Assembly: GCA_046294845.1 (NCBI GenBank)
Contig: JBKBNU010000001.1
Span: 186,001-250,000, forward strand
From: Micavibrio_C sp046294845
GTDB taxonomy: Bacteria; Pseudomonadota; Alphaproteobacteria; Micavibrionales; Micavibrionaceae
Length of the DNA: 64,000 nt
Direction: 5' to 3'
The notes beneath the pieces were generated by a model that did no database searches, was not told the origin of the DNA, and worked only from the letters and a program-made list of their open reading frames with translations. Below, piece after piece: positions 34,906-43,580 of the stretch (within the stretch, counting starts at the first letter, position 1; each line of letters begins with the position of its first letter). A program made the translations under genes and the position numbers.

Positions 34906-35020
34906 TCTGCCGGATTCCCCTGCAATACTGTCCAAAGCCGCATTTATCGCTTTTCCTGTCATTTTTAGCTTGCTTTTATCTGGCGAATTCTTATATTCCC
35001 GCTTCTGAAACCGATGGAGT

Positions 35021-35095
35021 GCGGGTGTAGCTCAGGGGTAGAGCATAACCTTGCCAAGGTTAGGGTCGCGCGTTCGAATCGCGTCACCCGCTCCA
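35021..35095 (+). tRNA. tRNA-Gly (anticodon GCC)
   Basis: A 75-base cloverleaf with encoded CCA. The acceptor GCGGGTG pairs with CACCCGC, the D arm is GCTCAGGGGTAGAGC, the anticodon loop CTTGCCAAG gives GCC, and the T arm contains GCGTTCGAATCGC. The discriminator is T, as expected for bacterial tRNA-Gly. Confidence 0.97.
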
Positions 35096-35125
35096 ATTTA
35101 AGGTTTTAGAACAAGCACTTATAAG

Positions 35126-35154
35126 AGGCCCGGCGTACCCGTCCGGGCCTTTTG
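35126..35154 (+). terminator. Terminator after tRNA-Gly
   Basis: An 8-bp GC-rich stem AGGCCCGG (35126-35133) / CCGGGCCT (35143-35150) and then TTTTG. It lies 30 bases after the tRNA, and may also end the converging 35169 transcript. Confidence 0.82.
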
Positions 35155-35168
35155 CTTTTGGAGCTTTC

Positions 35169-35483
35169 TTACAACGTCCGGGGCGCAGGCTTGGAAGCCG
35201 TTTGTATCGCACTATGAACGGCCTGTTCTTCTTTTTGATCAGCCAACGTGACATAAGCCGTTGAACCCATCACAGCCGCAGCCGCAAAGAAACCCGCAAG
35301 ACATGATCCCATTGAAAAGGACTTCCGTGGCTGATAATGGCCGTCAACTTTTTCAGTCGCGGCAACCGCCACACTGGCCCCGATCATACCAATCCCCAAA
35401 GCCGGACCACCCACGATAGTGGTCAAAGCCCCGACAAAAGCAGCCCGCACACCGGCTGCAAAGCTGATTACACGATGATCCAT
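35169..35483 (-). CDS. Small membrane protein, 104 aa
   Basis: Not recognised. Two hydrophobic, Gly/Ala-rich segments are seen, about 7-42 (FAAGVRAAFVGALTTIVGG and onward) and about 57-80 (SCLAGFFAAAAVMGSTAYV). The rest is polar and basic. GAGGGTAATAACT just before the ATG at 35483 supports the start. It diverges from the 35687 gene over a 203-base gap that contains an AT-rich palindrome. Confidence 0.68.
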   Translation of the reverse strand: MDHRVISFAAGVRAAFVGALTTIVGGPALGIGMIGASVAVAATEKVDGHYQPRKSFSMGSCLAGFFAAAAVMGSTAYVTLADQKEEQAVHSAIQTASKPAPRTL

Positions 35484-35518
35484 AGTTATTACCCTCTTGA
35501 AAATACTATGCTTTGTAT

Positions 35519-35538
35519 AATTATTATGTATAATAATT
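35519..35538. repeat. AT-rich palindrome between divergent genes
   Basis: AATTATTAT (35519-35527) and ATAATAATT (35530-35538) are perfect inverted arms with a 2-base spacer. TATAAT occurs at 35516-35521 and at 35529-35534. It is in the gap between the divergent 35169 and 35687 genes, so it could be a promoter-operator. The A/T bias makes chance more likely than for a mixed sequence. Confidence 0.45.
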
Positions 35539-35686
35539 CTGTAATGAAGGGTGGTATACGCCCGTTTAAAACAAGCGTCAATAAAATCCGGCCCCCAGGG
35601 TTACGCACACACAACATGGCTGGGGCCGATTTTCGGCAAACGTCTTACTTTTGTGATTGCGACTGCTATACTTTTTAAAAGAGCGT

Positions 35687-36349
35687 ATGACTGACAAAGG
35701 AACAAAATTCGTTTTGAATATCGATCTGCTACTAACGAGCAAAGATGAAGTAGGTCTGGTCTGTGATCAGGCCGCAGGCAATCCGGTTGCCGGCGTCATG
35801 TTTGATTCCGATACAGGCCTTTTGACACTGGAATATACCGAGCTTGACCCGCTCGACCTAAATATCCCCGTCGATGACAGCTATATCGAGACGCTTTATT
35901 ACACATCGACAATCCAGATCGGCACCATCATTGATGGCGAGATCCGTGATAGTCGGCAGGTACCTGTTTTGCTGGCAAACGACCCGCAAGCCAATGCCGA
36001 CCGCGCCCGTTTTGCCAAACCGCGTTCATCCGTGATGGCCTTTGAAAAATTTCTGAAGGACTGCGTCAAAGGTCAACCTATCCACCGCGATGATCTATCC
36101 GATGATTCTTCGAGATCTGTTATGGGCGGCATGAGCGCGGCCCTCATGAAATTTGCACCCCATCTGGCACGTCAGCGCGCTTTTGAAGCAGCCCCGCATC
36201 TGGCCCCCAAAGGCCCCGCCCCTCCAGGCATGGGCCTGGGTGGTGGTGCACGCGGTGGCGGAGGTGCCCAGACAAACCGTTCGATGCGCGGACGGCAACC
36301 GCCGCAACACCGTCAGGATGACGACGACGACACATCCGGCCAGCGCTAA
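35687..36349 (+). CDS. Hypothetical protein, 220 aa, with Gly/Arg-rich acidic tail
   Basis: Not recognised. The start MTDKGTKF at 35687 follows AAAAGAGCGT; the frame is open 10 codons further. The N-terminal 100 residues look like beta-strands (KFVLNIDLLLTSKDEVGLVCD, TIQIGTIIDGEI), then a helical stretch, and a disordered tail with PGMGLGGGARGGGG, RGRQPPQHRQ and DDDDD. No signal peptide. It is followed 93 bases later by the exported ankyrin-like gene. Confidence 0.68.
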   Translation: MTDKGTKFVLNIDLLLTSKDEVGLVCDQAAGNPVAGVMFDSDTGLLTLEYTELDPLDLNIPVDDSYIETLYYTSTIQIGTIIDGEIRDSRQVPVLLANDPQANADRARFAKPRSSVMAFEKFLKDCVKGQPIHRDDLSDDSSRSVMGGMSAALMKFAPHLARQRAFEAAPHLAPKGPAPPGMGLGGGARGGGGAQTNRSMRGRQPPQHRQDDDDDTSGQR

Positions 36350-36442
36350 TGCTTATGCTGCCCCGCACGCAAAGCGGGTTGATAGCCTGTATTTCTCCGT
36401 TTATGAATTATCACACCAATAAACAAACAGGGAATTACGGAT

Positions 36443-37138
36443 ATGAAATCTTCAGCAGCAAAACGTTTGCTATCATCAACCATCGTGGCCTTGAGTTTTG
36501 CAACAGCAGCATCCGCTGCGTCCCTCTCACAAGAAGAATTCGAGACCGCAGCCCTACGCGGTGAAGCCCACATCATCCAAAGTGCACTGCCCTCATTTGC
36601 CACAAATCAGGAAGCGCTTGAAAAAGCCTTGGCTTTGGCCAGCCTACGCGGTCATGAAGCTGTTGCAAACCTTATACTGGACATCAAAGACAGCCCCGTA
36701 AATCTGAACAAGAAAGATGCCCGCTATCTGGCCTATGCCGCCCGTGCAGAGCATATTGGTATCATGGATAAACTAACCAAGGCTGGTGCCCGTGATGATG
36801 AGGGCTTCGCACTTGCGTCCGCTATCGACAGCGAGAAGAAAGCCTCCTTTGATTTCCTGATTGATGTGGCAAAAATTAGTGCCGATGCCGGTAACGGCAT
36901 GGTGATGTCGATGGCAATGACAGCCAAAGATTCATATTACGTTCGCCGCTTGCTGGAAAAGAATGCCGATGTCAAAAGCTTCCCGATTATTCAGGAAACA
37001 CTTGATCAGCTACGCAAGGATATGACCGAAGGGCGTAGCACGCCCGCAACAGCCGAAATCATCACAATGATCGAAGGAGCACAGGGTAAAGCTGTTCTAG
37101 CCGACAAAAAGAACCTGCCTGCCCTCGCCCCCAGCTAA
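36443..37138 (+). CDS. Exported ankyrin-like repeat protein
   Basis: A 231-residue protein with a classic signal peptide (KRLLSSTIVALSFATAASA, cleavage near residue 25). The mature part looks like degenerate ankyrin repeats: TAALRGEAHIIQSALPSF, ALASLRGHEAVANLILD, YAARAEHIGIMDKLTKAGA and RRLLEKNADVKSF. It is probably periplasmic. The partner is unknown. ACAGGGAATTACGGAT precedes the ATG. Confidence 0.75.
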   Translation: MKSSAAKRLLSSTIVALSFATAASAASLSQEEFETAALRGEAHIIQSALPSFATNQEALEKALALASLRGHEAVANLILDIKDSPVNLNKKDARYLAYAARAEHIGIMDKLTKAGARDDEGFALASAIDSEKKASFDFLIDVAKISADAGNGMVMSMAMTAKDSYYVRRLLEKNADVKSFPIIQETLDQLRKDMTEGRSTPATAEIITMIEGAQGKAVLADKKNLPALAPS

Positions 37139-37159
37139 ACTCTAAAAAGGAAATTCGTA

Positions 37160-37471
37160 TTAACCGGGGAGATGATCGGCAAACTTGATGCCGGTCAGTT
37201 TTTCAAGATGCTTAAGGGCTGGCACCTTCATCATCCCCTTGGCCTGTACAAAGAAGGGTTGCGAGGGACCTTTACCGGACTCGCCGTTAAAGCGGAAATA
37301 GATGCTATCACCCGAGGAGGACAAAACAACACCGGGGAACTGGCGCGCCAGCGGTTTGGCTTTGTCACGAACGATATCGTCACGCCCTGCTCTCACCATC
37401 TCGTAATTAAACTGCTTCAGGATGCCATGCACCTGTGTGGCCGAAATTGTCGATGATTGTTTTTGTTTCAT
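37160..37471 (-). CDS. Hypothetical protein, 103 aa
   Basis: Not recognised. A small basic protein with a central strand-rich part (GVVLSSSGDSIYFRFNGE) and no signal sequence. The start at 37471 has a good ribosome site, AGGGAGGCGATCC, which supports it as a real gene. It is 31 bases after mltG in the same direction, so co-transcription is likely. Confidence 0.68.
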   Translation of the reverse strand: MKQKQSSTISATQVHGILKQFNYEMVRAGRDDIVRDKAKPLARQFPGVVLSSSGDSIYFRFNGESGKGPSQPFFVQAKGMMKVPALKHLEKLTGIKFADHLPG

Positions 37472-37502
37472 GGATCGCCTCCCTATTGGCGTTATGTGGC
37501 CC

Positions 37503-38504
37503 TTAGCGAGCTTGTGCTCTTATTTTGCGCCACTTCCTTACATTATCCTCATGTTCGGCCAAAGTGCGAGCAAAAACGTGCCCACCCGTCCCGTCAGCCA
37601 CAAAATAAATATAGTCATGGGCTTCCGGATTCAAAACAGCCGCAATTGATTCCTTTCCAGGGTTGCAAATAGGCCCCGGCGGCAAACCTGGGTACTTATA
37701 GGTATTATAAGGGGAATCCGTTTCCAGATCCTTACGAAGCAGGCGCCGCCCCAGCGGACCTTGACCATCATCCTTGACCTCACCTTTGGTCAGGGCATAA
37801 ATCGCCGTCGGATCTGACTGCAAAGGCATACCGCGCCGCAAACGGTTGATAAAGACACCAGCCACCGCGCGGCGTTCTTCGGGGACGCCGGTTTCTTTTT
37901 CGACAATGGAGGCAAGCGTGATCACTTCCTTCATCGTGGTCAGGGGAATGTCGGGATTGCGCCCTAGCCACAGCTCATCCTGAACTTTCTTCATGGCAAC
38001 TTCCATTTGCTGGATAACCGAAGCCCGCGTATCGCTCTTCATGAAATGATAGGTTTCCGGCAACAACGACCCTTCGACAGGGACAGAGGTGAGTTGATCA
38101 CCGGAAAGATTATCGGCTTTATTCAATATCTGGACGATCTGCCAGCTGGTCAGGCCTTCGCGGAAAGTAAGTTTGCGATCATAGACATCGCCCTTTTCAA
38201 TTTTATCAAGAATATCCGCCATCGAGGACGCGGCAGCAATTTCATATTCGCCCGCCTTTAATTTTGTATGGCTATCCTTTAAACGTGCCGCTACACGGAA
38301 AAGCGTGCTATTGCCAATCAGACCCTCCCTTTCAAGTTGGGCGGCAATCGCGTTTAAACCCGATCCTTTTTCAATCAGGATATAGCGGGTTTCTGCGAAC
38401 GACCCCTCTTTGCGAAATTCATGCAAACCCCAAAAAAGAGCAGCCCCCCCCCCCAACAGAGCAAGTGTAAAAAAGAATGTCAGTAAGGATAAAAGTAATC
38501 GCAT
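37503..38504 (-). CDS. mltG: Endolytic murein transglycosylase MltG (YceG)
   Basis: Inner-membrane lytic transglycosylase that cuts nascent glycan strands. The 333 residues have one N-terminal span (LLLSLLTFFFTLALLGGGAALFWGL), a LysM-like region (RYILIEKGSGLNAIAAQLEREGLI) and the catalytic domain with ASIVEKETGVPEERRAVAGVFINRL (catalytic Glu near 200) and MPLQSDPTAIYAL. Eleven G in a row on the coding strand encode part of Leu-Gly-Gly-Gly-Ala (residues 17-21). A slip there would cause a frameshift near the start. Downstream of fabF, as in many bacteria. Confidence 0.94.
   Translation of the reverse strand: MRLLLSLLTFFFTLALLGGGAALFWGLHEFRKEGSFAETRYILIEKGSGLNAIAAQLEREGLIGNSTLFRVAARLKDSHTKLKAGEYEIAAASSMADILDKIEKGDVYDRKLTFREGLTSWQIVQILNKADNLSGDQLTSVPVEGSLLPETYHFMKSDTRASVIQQMEVAMKKVQDELWLGRNPDIPLTTMKEVITLASIVEKETGVPEERRAVAGVFINRLRRGMPLQSDPTAIYALTKGEVKDDGQGPLGRRLLRKDLETDSPYNTYKYPGLPPGPICNPGKESIAAVLNPEAHDYIYFVADGTGGHVFARTLAEHEDNVRKWRKIRAQAR
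38444..38454. repeat. Homopolymer of 11 G/C near the 5' end of mltG
   Basis: The plus strand reads eleven C in a row (G on the mltG coding strand), covering codons about 17-21 inside the membrane span. The frame is open as given. Tracts of this length are prone to slippage in replication and also to sequencing error. Confidence 0.9.
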
Positions 38505-38567
38505 ATGAAAAAGGCCCTTCCGGCAAGAGGGCCATTTTCACATGATTTTGCGATTGAGAAAACCCGT

Positions 38568-39839
38568 TTATACGGCTTTCATAATCAGGCTAGCATTCGT
38601 ACCGCCAAAACCGAACGAGTTGGACAGGGCAATATTGACCTTTTTTTCTTTTGCGACCTTGGGCACCAGATCAAGCCCTTTGCAGGGTTCGGAGATATTT
38701 TCAAGGTTCAAGGTCGGCGGCAGGATTCCTGTCTGCAGGGCCTTGATCGAATAAATCGCCTCAACCGCACCGGCAGCGCCCAGCAAGTGACCGATAGCCG
38801 ACTTGGTCGACGACATCGAAATCTTGTCGAGATGATCCGCAAACAGGCGTTTGACGGCTGTACATTCAATACCGTCACCCATCGGGGTCGAGGTACCGTG
38901 AGCATTGATGTAATCGATATCACCGGCATTGACACCGGCATTCGCCAAAGCGGCCTTCATCGCACGGAAACCGCCGTCACCATCTTCAGCAGGGGCGGTC
39001 ATGTGGAACGCATCACCGGAGAGGCCATAGCCAATAATTTCGGCATAAATCTTGGCACCACGCTTTTTGGCGTGCTCATATTCTTCCAGCACAACAATAC
39101 CGGCGCCCTCACCAATTACGAAACCATCGCGGGCTTCATCAAACGGGCGGGAGGCTTCTGTCGGGCGGTCATTATAACCGGTAGAAAGTGCGCGGATCGC
39201 GGCAAAGCTTGCCACACCCAGACGGTTCACAGCGGATTCGGCACCACCGGCCACCATCACATCGGCATCACCGTACATGATCAAACGGGCAGCATCACCG
39301 ATAGCATGCGTTCCTGTAGCACAGGCTGTGACCACAGAATGGTTGGGGCCTTTCAGGCCGTATTCAATAGAAACATGGCCGGAGGCCAGATTGATCAGCA
39401 TCGCCGGTACCGTGAACGGGGACAAACGGCGCGGACCTTTTTCATGAAGGGTGACAGAGCTTTCATACATGCTTTGCAGACCGCCAATACCGGAACCGAT
39501 CAATACGCCTGTACGGCAACGGTCCTCTTCGGTTTGCGGTTTCCAGCCTGAATCCTCAAGCGCTTCGCGGGCGGCTCCCATAGCAAAGAGGATGAAGATA
39601 TCCATTTTCTTCTGGTCTTTGGGCGGCACATAAAGATCACCATTGAAACCACCGGCTACAGGATTTGCTTCTGTACTGCGCGGAACTTGTCCTGCGATCT
39701 GGGAGGCAATATCGGAGGCATCGAAGACAGTAATGTTCGATATGCCGCTTTCGCTGGCGGTCAGGCGCTTCCAGTTATGATCGACACCCACACCAAGCGG
39801 GGACACCATACCCATACCCGTAACAACTACACGTCTCAT
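38568..39839 (-). CDS. fabF: Beta-ketoacyl-ACP synthase II
   Basis: Elongating condensing enzyme of type II fatty-acid synthesis. The 423 residues have the Cys-His-His triad: VTACATGTHAIGDAARL (Cys near 171), NAHGTSTPMGD and KSAIGHLLGAAGAVEAI. The ending FGFGGTNASLI is diagnostic. GGAGAAAAAC precedes the ATG at 39839. It follows acpP after 111 bases that contain a terminator-like hairpin, and precedes mltG by 63 bases. Confidence 0.96.
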   Translation of the reverse strand: MRRVVVTGMGMVSPLGVGVDHNWKRLTASESGISNITVFDASDIASQIAGQVPRSTEANPVAGGFNGDLYVPPKDQKKMDIFILFAMGAAREALEDSGWKPQTEEDRCRTGVLIGSGIGGLQSMYESSVTLHEKGPRRLSPFTVPAMLINLASGHVSIEYGLKGPNHSVVTACATGTHAIGDAARLIMYGDADVMVAGGAESAVNRLGVASFAAIRALSTGYNDRPTEASRPFDEARDGFVIGEGAGIVVLEEYEHAKKRGAKIYAEIIGYGLSGDAFHMTAPAEDGDGGFRAMKAALANAGVNAGDIDYINAHGTSTPMGDGIECTAVKRLFADHLDKISMSSTKSAIGHLLGAAGAVEAIYSIKALQTGILPPTLNLENISEPCKGLDLVPKVAKEKKVNIALSNSFGFGGTNASLIMKAV

Positions 39840-39899
39840 GTTTTTCTCCGGTTTCTTACACAGTCACTAAATTAGCAAAAAAAAGACTAAGAACAAGAA

Positions 39900-39932
39900 G
39901 GCAGTGTCACGCAAATGACACTGCCTTTTTTT
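39900..39932. terminator. Strong hairpin between acpP and fabF
   Basis: A perfect 10-bp stem GGCAGTGTCA (39900-39909) / TGACACTGCC (39916-39925), 6-base loop, seven T on the plus side. On the minus strand, the direction of acpP, it is followed by TTCTTGTTCTT, a weaker T tract. It probably causes partial termination so that acpP is expressed above fabF (inference). Confidence 0.75.
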
Positions 39933-39950
39933 GTTCCGTGCTACCCGAGA

Positions 39951-40190
39951 TTACTCGGCAGCATGTTCCTTGATGAAGCTCACGGCATCGCCAACTGTCT
40001 GAATTTTCTCAGCGGCGTCATCGGGGATCTCGACATTGAATTCTTCTTCAAATGCCATAACCAGCTCGACGGTGTCCAGCGAGTCAGCACCGAGATCGTC
40101 AATAAAGCTCGCGCTTTCCTGAACTTTTGCTTCGTCAACACCGAGGTGTTCAACGACGATTTTTTTCACGCGTTCGGCTACGTCACTCAT
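39951..40190 (-). CDS. acpP: Acyl carrier protein
   Basis: The 79-residue acidic carrier of fatty-acid synthesis. The phosphopantetheine site is DDLGADSLDTVELVMAFEEEF, with the Ser to be modified by the acpS product at 25949-26350. Helix 1 (VAERVKKIVVEHLGV) and the ending are typical. AAGG lies 9 bases before the ATG. It is separated from fabG by the HAD gene and by a gene on the other strand. Confidence 0.97.
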   Translation of the reverse strand: MSDVAERVKKIVVEHLGVDEAKVQESASFIDDLGADSLDTVELVMAFEEEFNVEIPDDAAEKIQTVGDAVSFIKEHAAE

Positions 40191-40360
40191 AATTTAAACC
40201 TTACTTGTTTATTGGTCCTATTGTTTTTCAACTGGGCGAATGTAAGCAGGTGGCTTGCCGAAATCAAGTTTTTTGCTGCAAGGCCACGAAAAAACCCCTT
40301 AATTCCTAAGAAAAATGAACATATTTGTTTAAAATCAATGGGTTGCAATATTCAAAAAAG

Positions 40361-40403
40361 TTGGACAACCACCCCCTGTTTTTGTTAAAATGTCTTTAAC
40401 AAA
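40361..40403 (+). promoter_or_regulatory. CtrA-type box and inverted repeat in the promoter of the 40451 gene
   Basis: TTAA (40385-40388), exactly 7 bases, then TTAAC (40396-40400) matches the CtrA consensus TTAA-N7-TTAAC. The same bases form a perfect inverted repeat TTTGTTAAA (40381-40389) / TTTAACAAA (40395-40403). A TTGGAC hexamer at 40361-40366 lies 18 bases before TTAAAA at 40385, so the box may overlap a -10. CtrA is the master cell-cycle regulator of alphaproteobacteria. Confidence 0.6.
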
Positions 40404-40450
40404 TAGATAAGGGAACAATTTCCCGTAAGAAGAATATAGAGGGTTTTAAA

Positions 40451-41215
40451 GTGTCATCAGACAATGGCCAGGCAAATGTCGGCGGAGCAACCGCCACTAT
40501 AGGGCAAATGGGAGACCGCGAGGGCGGCCTGTCCCAAGCCCAAAAGCGCGCCGCTCTGGACAATGCCTCCGTACAGATCCGTTTGAAAGATGACAAGGGC
40601 GAAGCGCTTGATGCCGCCCTGACCGACAGCACCTTTATCGCCAAAACAGATGGTGACCTGAAAAATCTTTCCGGCAACGACCTGATTGAAGAGATGCGCA
40701 ACAACCCGCTGACACAGGCCAAAAGCGGAACCGCATGGGCGCAGGCCAATATTGCCAAAGCCGGTCTGGACGAAGAGCTGGACAAGCTGATCGAAGGAGC
40801 GCCGATTGTTGAAGAGCGCCAGTGCATGGAAAACATCACCCATCTGCTGGCCGCCAAACCGATCAACGAGATGAGCCCCCTGCAAGTGAAATTCCTGCAA
40901 CAGAATCTGGAACGCCTCGGTATGTATGGAGGCGAGATTGATGGTGACTTCACCAACAAGGGTCTGGTAGCTGCTGTTGATTCTCTGGTCACCAGCCAAA
41001 AAGCTATCGAGAAAGCCATGAAAGGCGGACCGGTTACCCTGTCATTCGCTGTTGCCGGCCTGAAAACAGTATCGCCACAGGCAGCTGACCGCAGCGGCTA
41101 CGAAAGCACGCTTGGTCTGTTCAGGGAAGCTTTGAGTGAAGTCACCCGTCAGGCAACACCGGCAGAGACAGTGCGCACTCCGAAACCGGAACGCCATCTG
41201 CAATATAATTCCTGA
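40451..41215 (+). CDS. Hypothetical protein with a peptidoglycan-binding-like segment, 254 aa
   Basis: The start is GTG at 40451 (MSSDNGQ), preceded by GAGGG. The N-terminal half is Gly/Gln/Asp-rich and helical with no signal peptide. At about 140-178, SPLQVKFLQQNLERLGMYGGEIDGDF followed by AAVDSLV resembles one PG_binding_1 repeat (LQxxLxxLGYxxGxIDGxFG). The ending is polar. The missing signal peptide is odd for a wall-binding protein. It is on the opposite strand to the fab genes around it and has a CtrA-type box in its promoter, which suggests cell-cycle-timed expression. Confidence 0.7.
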   Translation: MSSDNGQANVGGATATIGQMGDREGGLSQAQKRAALDNASVQIRLKDDKGEALDAALTDSTFIAKTDGDLKNLSGNDLIEEMRNNPLTQAKSGTAWAQANIAKAGLDEELDKLIEGAPIVEERQCMENITHLLAAKPINEMSPLQVKFLQQNLERLGMYGGEIDGDFTNKGLVAAVDSLVTSQKAIEKAMKGGPVTLSFAVAGLKTVSPQAADRSGYESTLGLFREALSEVTRQATPAETVRTPKPERHLQYNS

Positions 41216-41246
41216 TTATTAATCGATAGAAATGCCTACACACCTC

Positions 41247-41936
41247 TTAGTGTGTAGCCAGTTTTGCCGTCTGGCCGTTTAGTACCACCCTGAAATCGTC
41301 CCAGCTATCAGAGATATGATGGACGCCGATCGCCCTCAATTTGCGGGCATGCTCTTCTTTATCATGGATCAAACCCGTATAACCAAAGACAGTCATGCCT
41401 GCCCGCACGCCTGCTGTGGCACCGGCGATACTATCTTCCACCACCAAGGTACGTGCGGGATCGCTGTTATAGCGGGAAGCCGCGTACAGGAAAAGATCGG
41501 GTTCAGGCTTGGGGCGAGTAACCATAGAAGCAGTATAAACGTGGTCTTCGCCAAAAAAGCGCATCAGGTTGGTTAGATTCAGGAGGCCCAGCACATTCTC
41601 TGGCTCGCCATTCGAACCCACACACATCTGATAACGGCCCTGCAATTCCTCGAGCAAAATCTCCACATCGGGAGCTTGTCTGGCAAACTGGTCCTGCAGA
41701 TCTATCACCCGCCTGATATAGCGTTGATTGATATCGGCAGGCAGCTTCACCCCTTCGGCCTGCTCGACGGTTTGCCAGACACGGGCTTGACCTGCGCCTG
41801 CAAAGTGCTCAAGGCAATAGGCCGGTGTATATTGGGGAAAGCCCATTTCGGTGATGATCTGGCTGCTGGCGGTGTTGTGAAGCAATTCACTATCCACCAG
41901 CGTCCCGTCACAATCAAATATCAGCAAGTCGAACAC
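41247..41936 (-). CDS. HAD-superfamily hydrolase (beta-phosphoglucomutase/phosphatase type)
   Basis: A 229-residue haloacid-dehalogenase phosphatase. Motif I is FDCDGTLVDSE (nucleophile Asp near 9), motif II VGSNGEP, the Lys in RPKPEPDLFLYA and motif IV VVEDSIAGATAGVRAG. The helical cap between motifs I and II is subclass I. The substrate is a small phosphorylated molecule, unknown. It follows fabG after 31 bases in the same direction. A short hairpin (41236-41257) overlaps its stop codon. Confidence 0.88.
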   Translation of the reverse strand: MFDLLIFDCDGTLVDSELLHNTASSQIITEMGFPQYTPAYCLEHFAGAGQARVWQTVEQAEGVKLPADINQRYIRRVIDLQDQFARQAPDVEILLEELQGRYQMCVGSNGEPENVLGLLNLTNLMRFFGEDHVYTASMVTRPKPEPDLFLYAASRYNSDPARTLVVEDSIAGATAGVRAGMTVFGYTGLIHDKEEHARKLRAIGVHHISDSWDDFRVVLNGQTAKLATH

Positions 41937-41967
41937 GAAAGTTTTTACCTATAAGACCTATTGGGGG

Positions 41968-42705
41968 TTAAACCATCGCCATACCACCATTCACATGAAT
42001 GGTCTGGCCTGTGACATAGGCGGCTTCATCGCTGGCAAGATATACAGCGGCAGCCGCAATATCTTCCGGTGTACCCATACGTGCCATCGGGATAGAACCG
42101 TTGATCTTTTCTTTTTGATCCTCGGTCAGGACATCGGTCATCGGTGTCGCGATAAAACCGGGGGCGATACAGTTCACCGTTACATTACGGCTGGCGATCT
42201 CGGCAGCCATGGCCTTGGTCCAGCCGGCAAGGCCGGCCTTGGAAGCCACATAGTTACATTGGCCGGGGTTCCCCGTTGTTCCCACAACAGAAGAAATATT
42301 CACGATACGACCCCAGCGTGCCTTCATCATGCCGCGCTGGCAAGCTTGCGCCAGCAGGAAGGTCGCTGTCAGGTTGACGCGGATCACCTCATCCCATTCC
42401 TCGGGCTTCATACGCAAAGAAAGGTTATCCTTGGTCAGGCCCGCATTGTTCACGAGGATATTAATGCTGCCCATGGCTTCTGTAGCAGCCTTGACCAAAG
42501 CTTCTGCCTGGGCAAGATCGGATAGATCGGCAGGCAGTACATGAACACGGTCACCAAGTTCGGCAGCCAGCTCTTTGAGCTTGCCCTCATTACGGCCGGA
42601 AATACCCACGATCGCGCCTTGCGCGTGCAGGGCTTTGGCAATCGCACCGCCAATCCCACCTGTAGCCCCTGTGACCAATGCTGTCTTACCTGTCAAATCA
42701 AACAT
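41968..42705 (-). CDS. fabG: 3-oxoacyl-ACP reductase
   Basis: NADPH-dependent first reduction of the fatty-acid cycle. The 245 residues are a short-chain dehydrogenase with TGATGGIGGAIAKAL near the start, NNAGLT, the catalytic Ser in NISSVVGTTGN and YVASKAGLAGW (Tyr/Lys), and VNCIAPGFIATPMTD. It follows murI by 17 bases and fabD beyond it. The AGGAGG-type site TTAGTAAAA is weak. Confidence 0.95.
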   Translation of the reverse strand: MFDLTGKTALVTGATGGIGGAIAKALHAQGAIVGISGRNEGKLKELAAELGDRVHVLPADLSDLAQAEALVKAATEAMGSINILVNNAGLTKDNLSLRMKPEEWDEVIRVNLTATFLLAQACQRGMMKARWGRIVNISSVVGTTGNPGQCNYVASKAGLAGWTKAMAAEIASRNVTVNCIAPGFIATPMTDVLTEDQKEKINGSIPMARMGTPEDIAAAAVYLASDEAAYVTGQTIHVNGGMAMV

Positions 42706-42722
42706 TTTTACTAATCCTCCTT

Positions 42723-43577
42723 TTAGGATGCCTTTTTTAAATCAGTATTCATGATTTCAGTCAAATCAATATGTTGTACATCTTCTTCCTTGAGCGCCAT
42801 GCCGAGAAAACGGCCCGCGAGCGGTACAAAACGATCAACGGCATCAGTCACCAGAAAATGGACACTGCCCTGCCCGTCTTGACGGGGATGATAGTTTTTC
42901 AGGATCACATTGCTCGCTGTCGCGCCGCAATCAAGCATCCGGATATCCGGTCCTGCGACCTGTGCAATCACATCGCGCAGCAACGGAAAATGCGTGCATC
43001 CCAAAATGATCGTATCGGGGTGATTGTCTTGGGAAAATAACGGACCGATATAGCGCGCAATCGCTTTTTGCGGGATTTCGCCCTCTATCCAGCCCTCTTC
43101 AGCGAGCGCCACCAACAACTGCGTGGCAATCGCGGTGACTTGCACGGAAGGATCAATCGCCTTCAAGGCTTGTTCGTAACTCGCAGCCCGTACTGTGGCT
43201 TGTGTGCCCATCACCAGAATATGTTTGTTACGGGTAAGGCTGGCAGCTGCCTGCGCGGCGGGCCCTACCATGGAAATTACCGGTACAGGGGCCATGAAAG
43301 CGGCGACCGCCTCGGCGGCATGAACCGAAGCCGTATTACAGGCAATCACGATCATTTTGACGTCGGCTTGCTTTAAAATTGCGGCCAAGCCCAGAGAATA
43401 GGCTTTAACCGTATCGCCGCTTTTTGTACCATAAGGCACACGGGCCGTATCACCCAGATAAATGAAATTCTCGCCAGGCATGGCCTGCTGCAAAGCCCGC
43501 AAAACGGTCAACCCCCCGACACCGGAATCAAAGACACCGATGGGGCGTGGGTCAGCAGCGAAAATCTGGTTATCCAT
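42723..43577 (-). CDS. murI: Glutamate racemase
   Basis: Cofactor-independent racemase that supplies D-glutamate for peptidoglycan. The 284 residues show IGVFDSGVGGLTVLRAL, the two catalytic cysteines in IACNTASVHAAE and LGCTHFPLLRD, and YLGDTARVPYGTKS. It sits between fabD (3-base gap) and fabG (17-base gap), so wall and fatty-acid precursors share one transcript here. Confidence 0.95.
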   Translation of the reverse strand: MDNQIFAADPRPIGVFDSGVGGLTVLRALQQAMPGENFIYLGDTARVPYGTKSGDTVKAYSLGLAAILKQADVKMIVIACNTASVHAAEAVAAFMAPVPVISMVGPAAQAAASLTRNKHILVMGTQATVRAASYEQALKAIDPSVQVTAIATQLLVALAEEGWIEGEIPQKAIARYIGPLFSQDNHPDTIILGCTHFPLLRDVIAQVAGPDIRMLDCGATASNVILKNYHPRQDGQGSVHFLVTDAVDRFVPLAGRFLGMALKEEDVQHIDLTEIMNTDLKKAS

Positions 43578-43580
43578 GGG

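Noticed and set aside
38505..39551. Long open frame on the plus strand opposite fabF
   Set aside because: It is a codon-usage shadow of fabF; its translation is low-complexity and unlike any family, and fabF motifs are complete.
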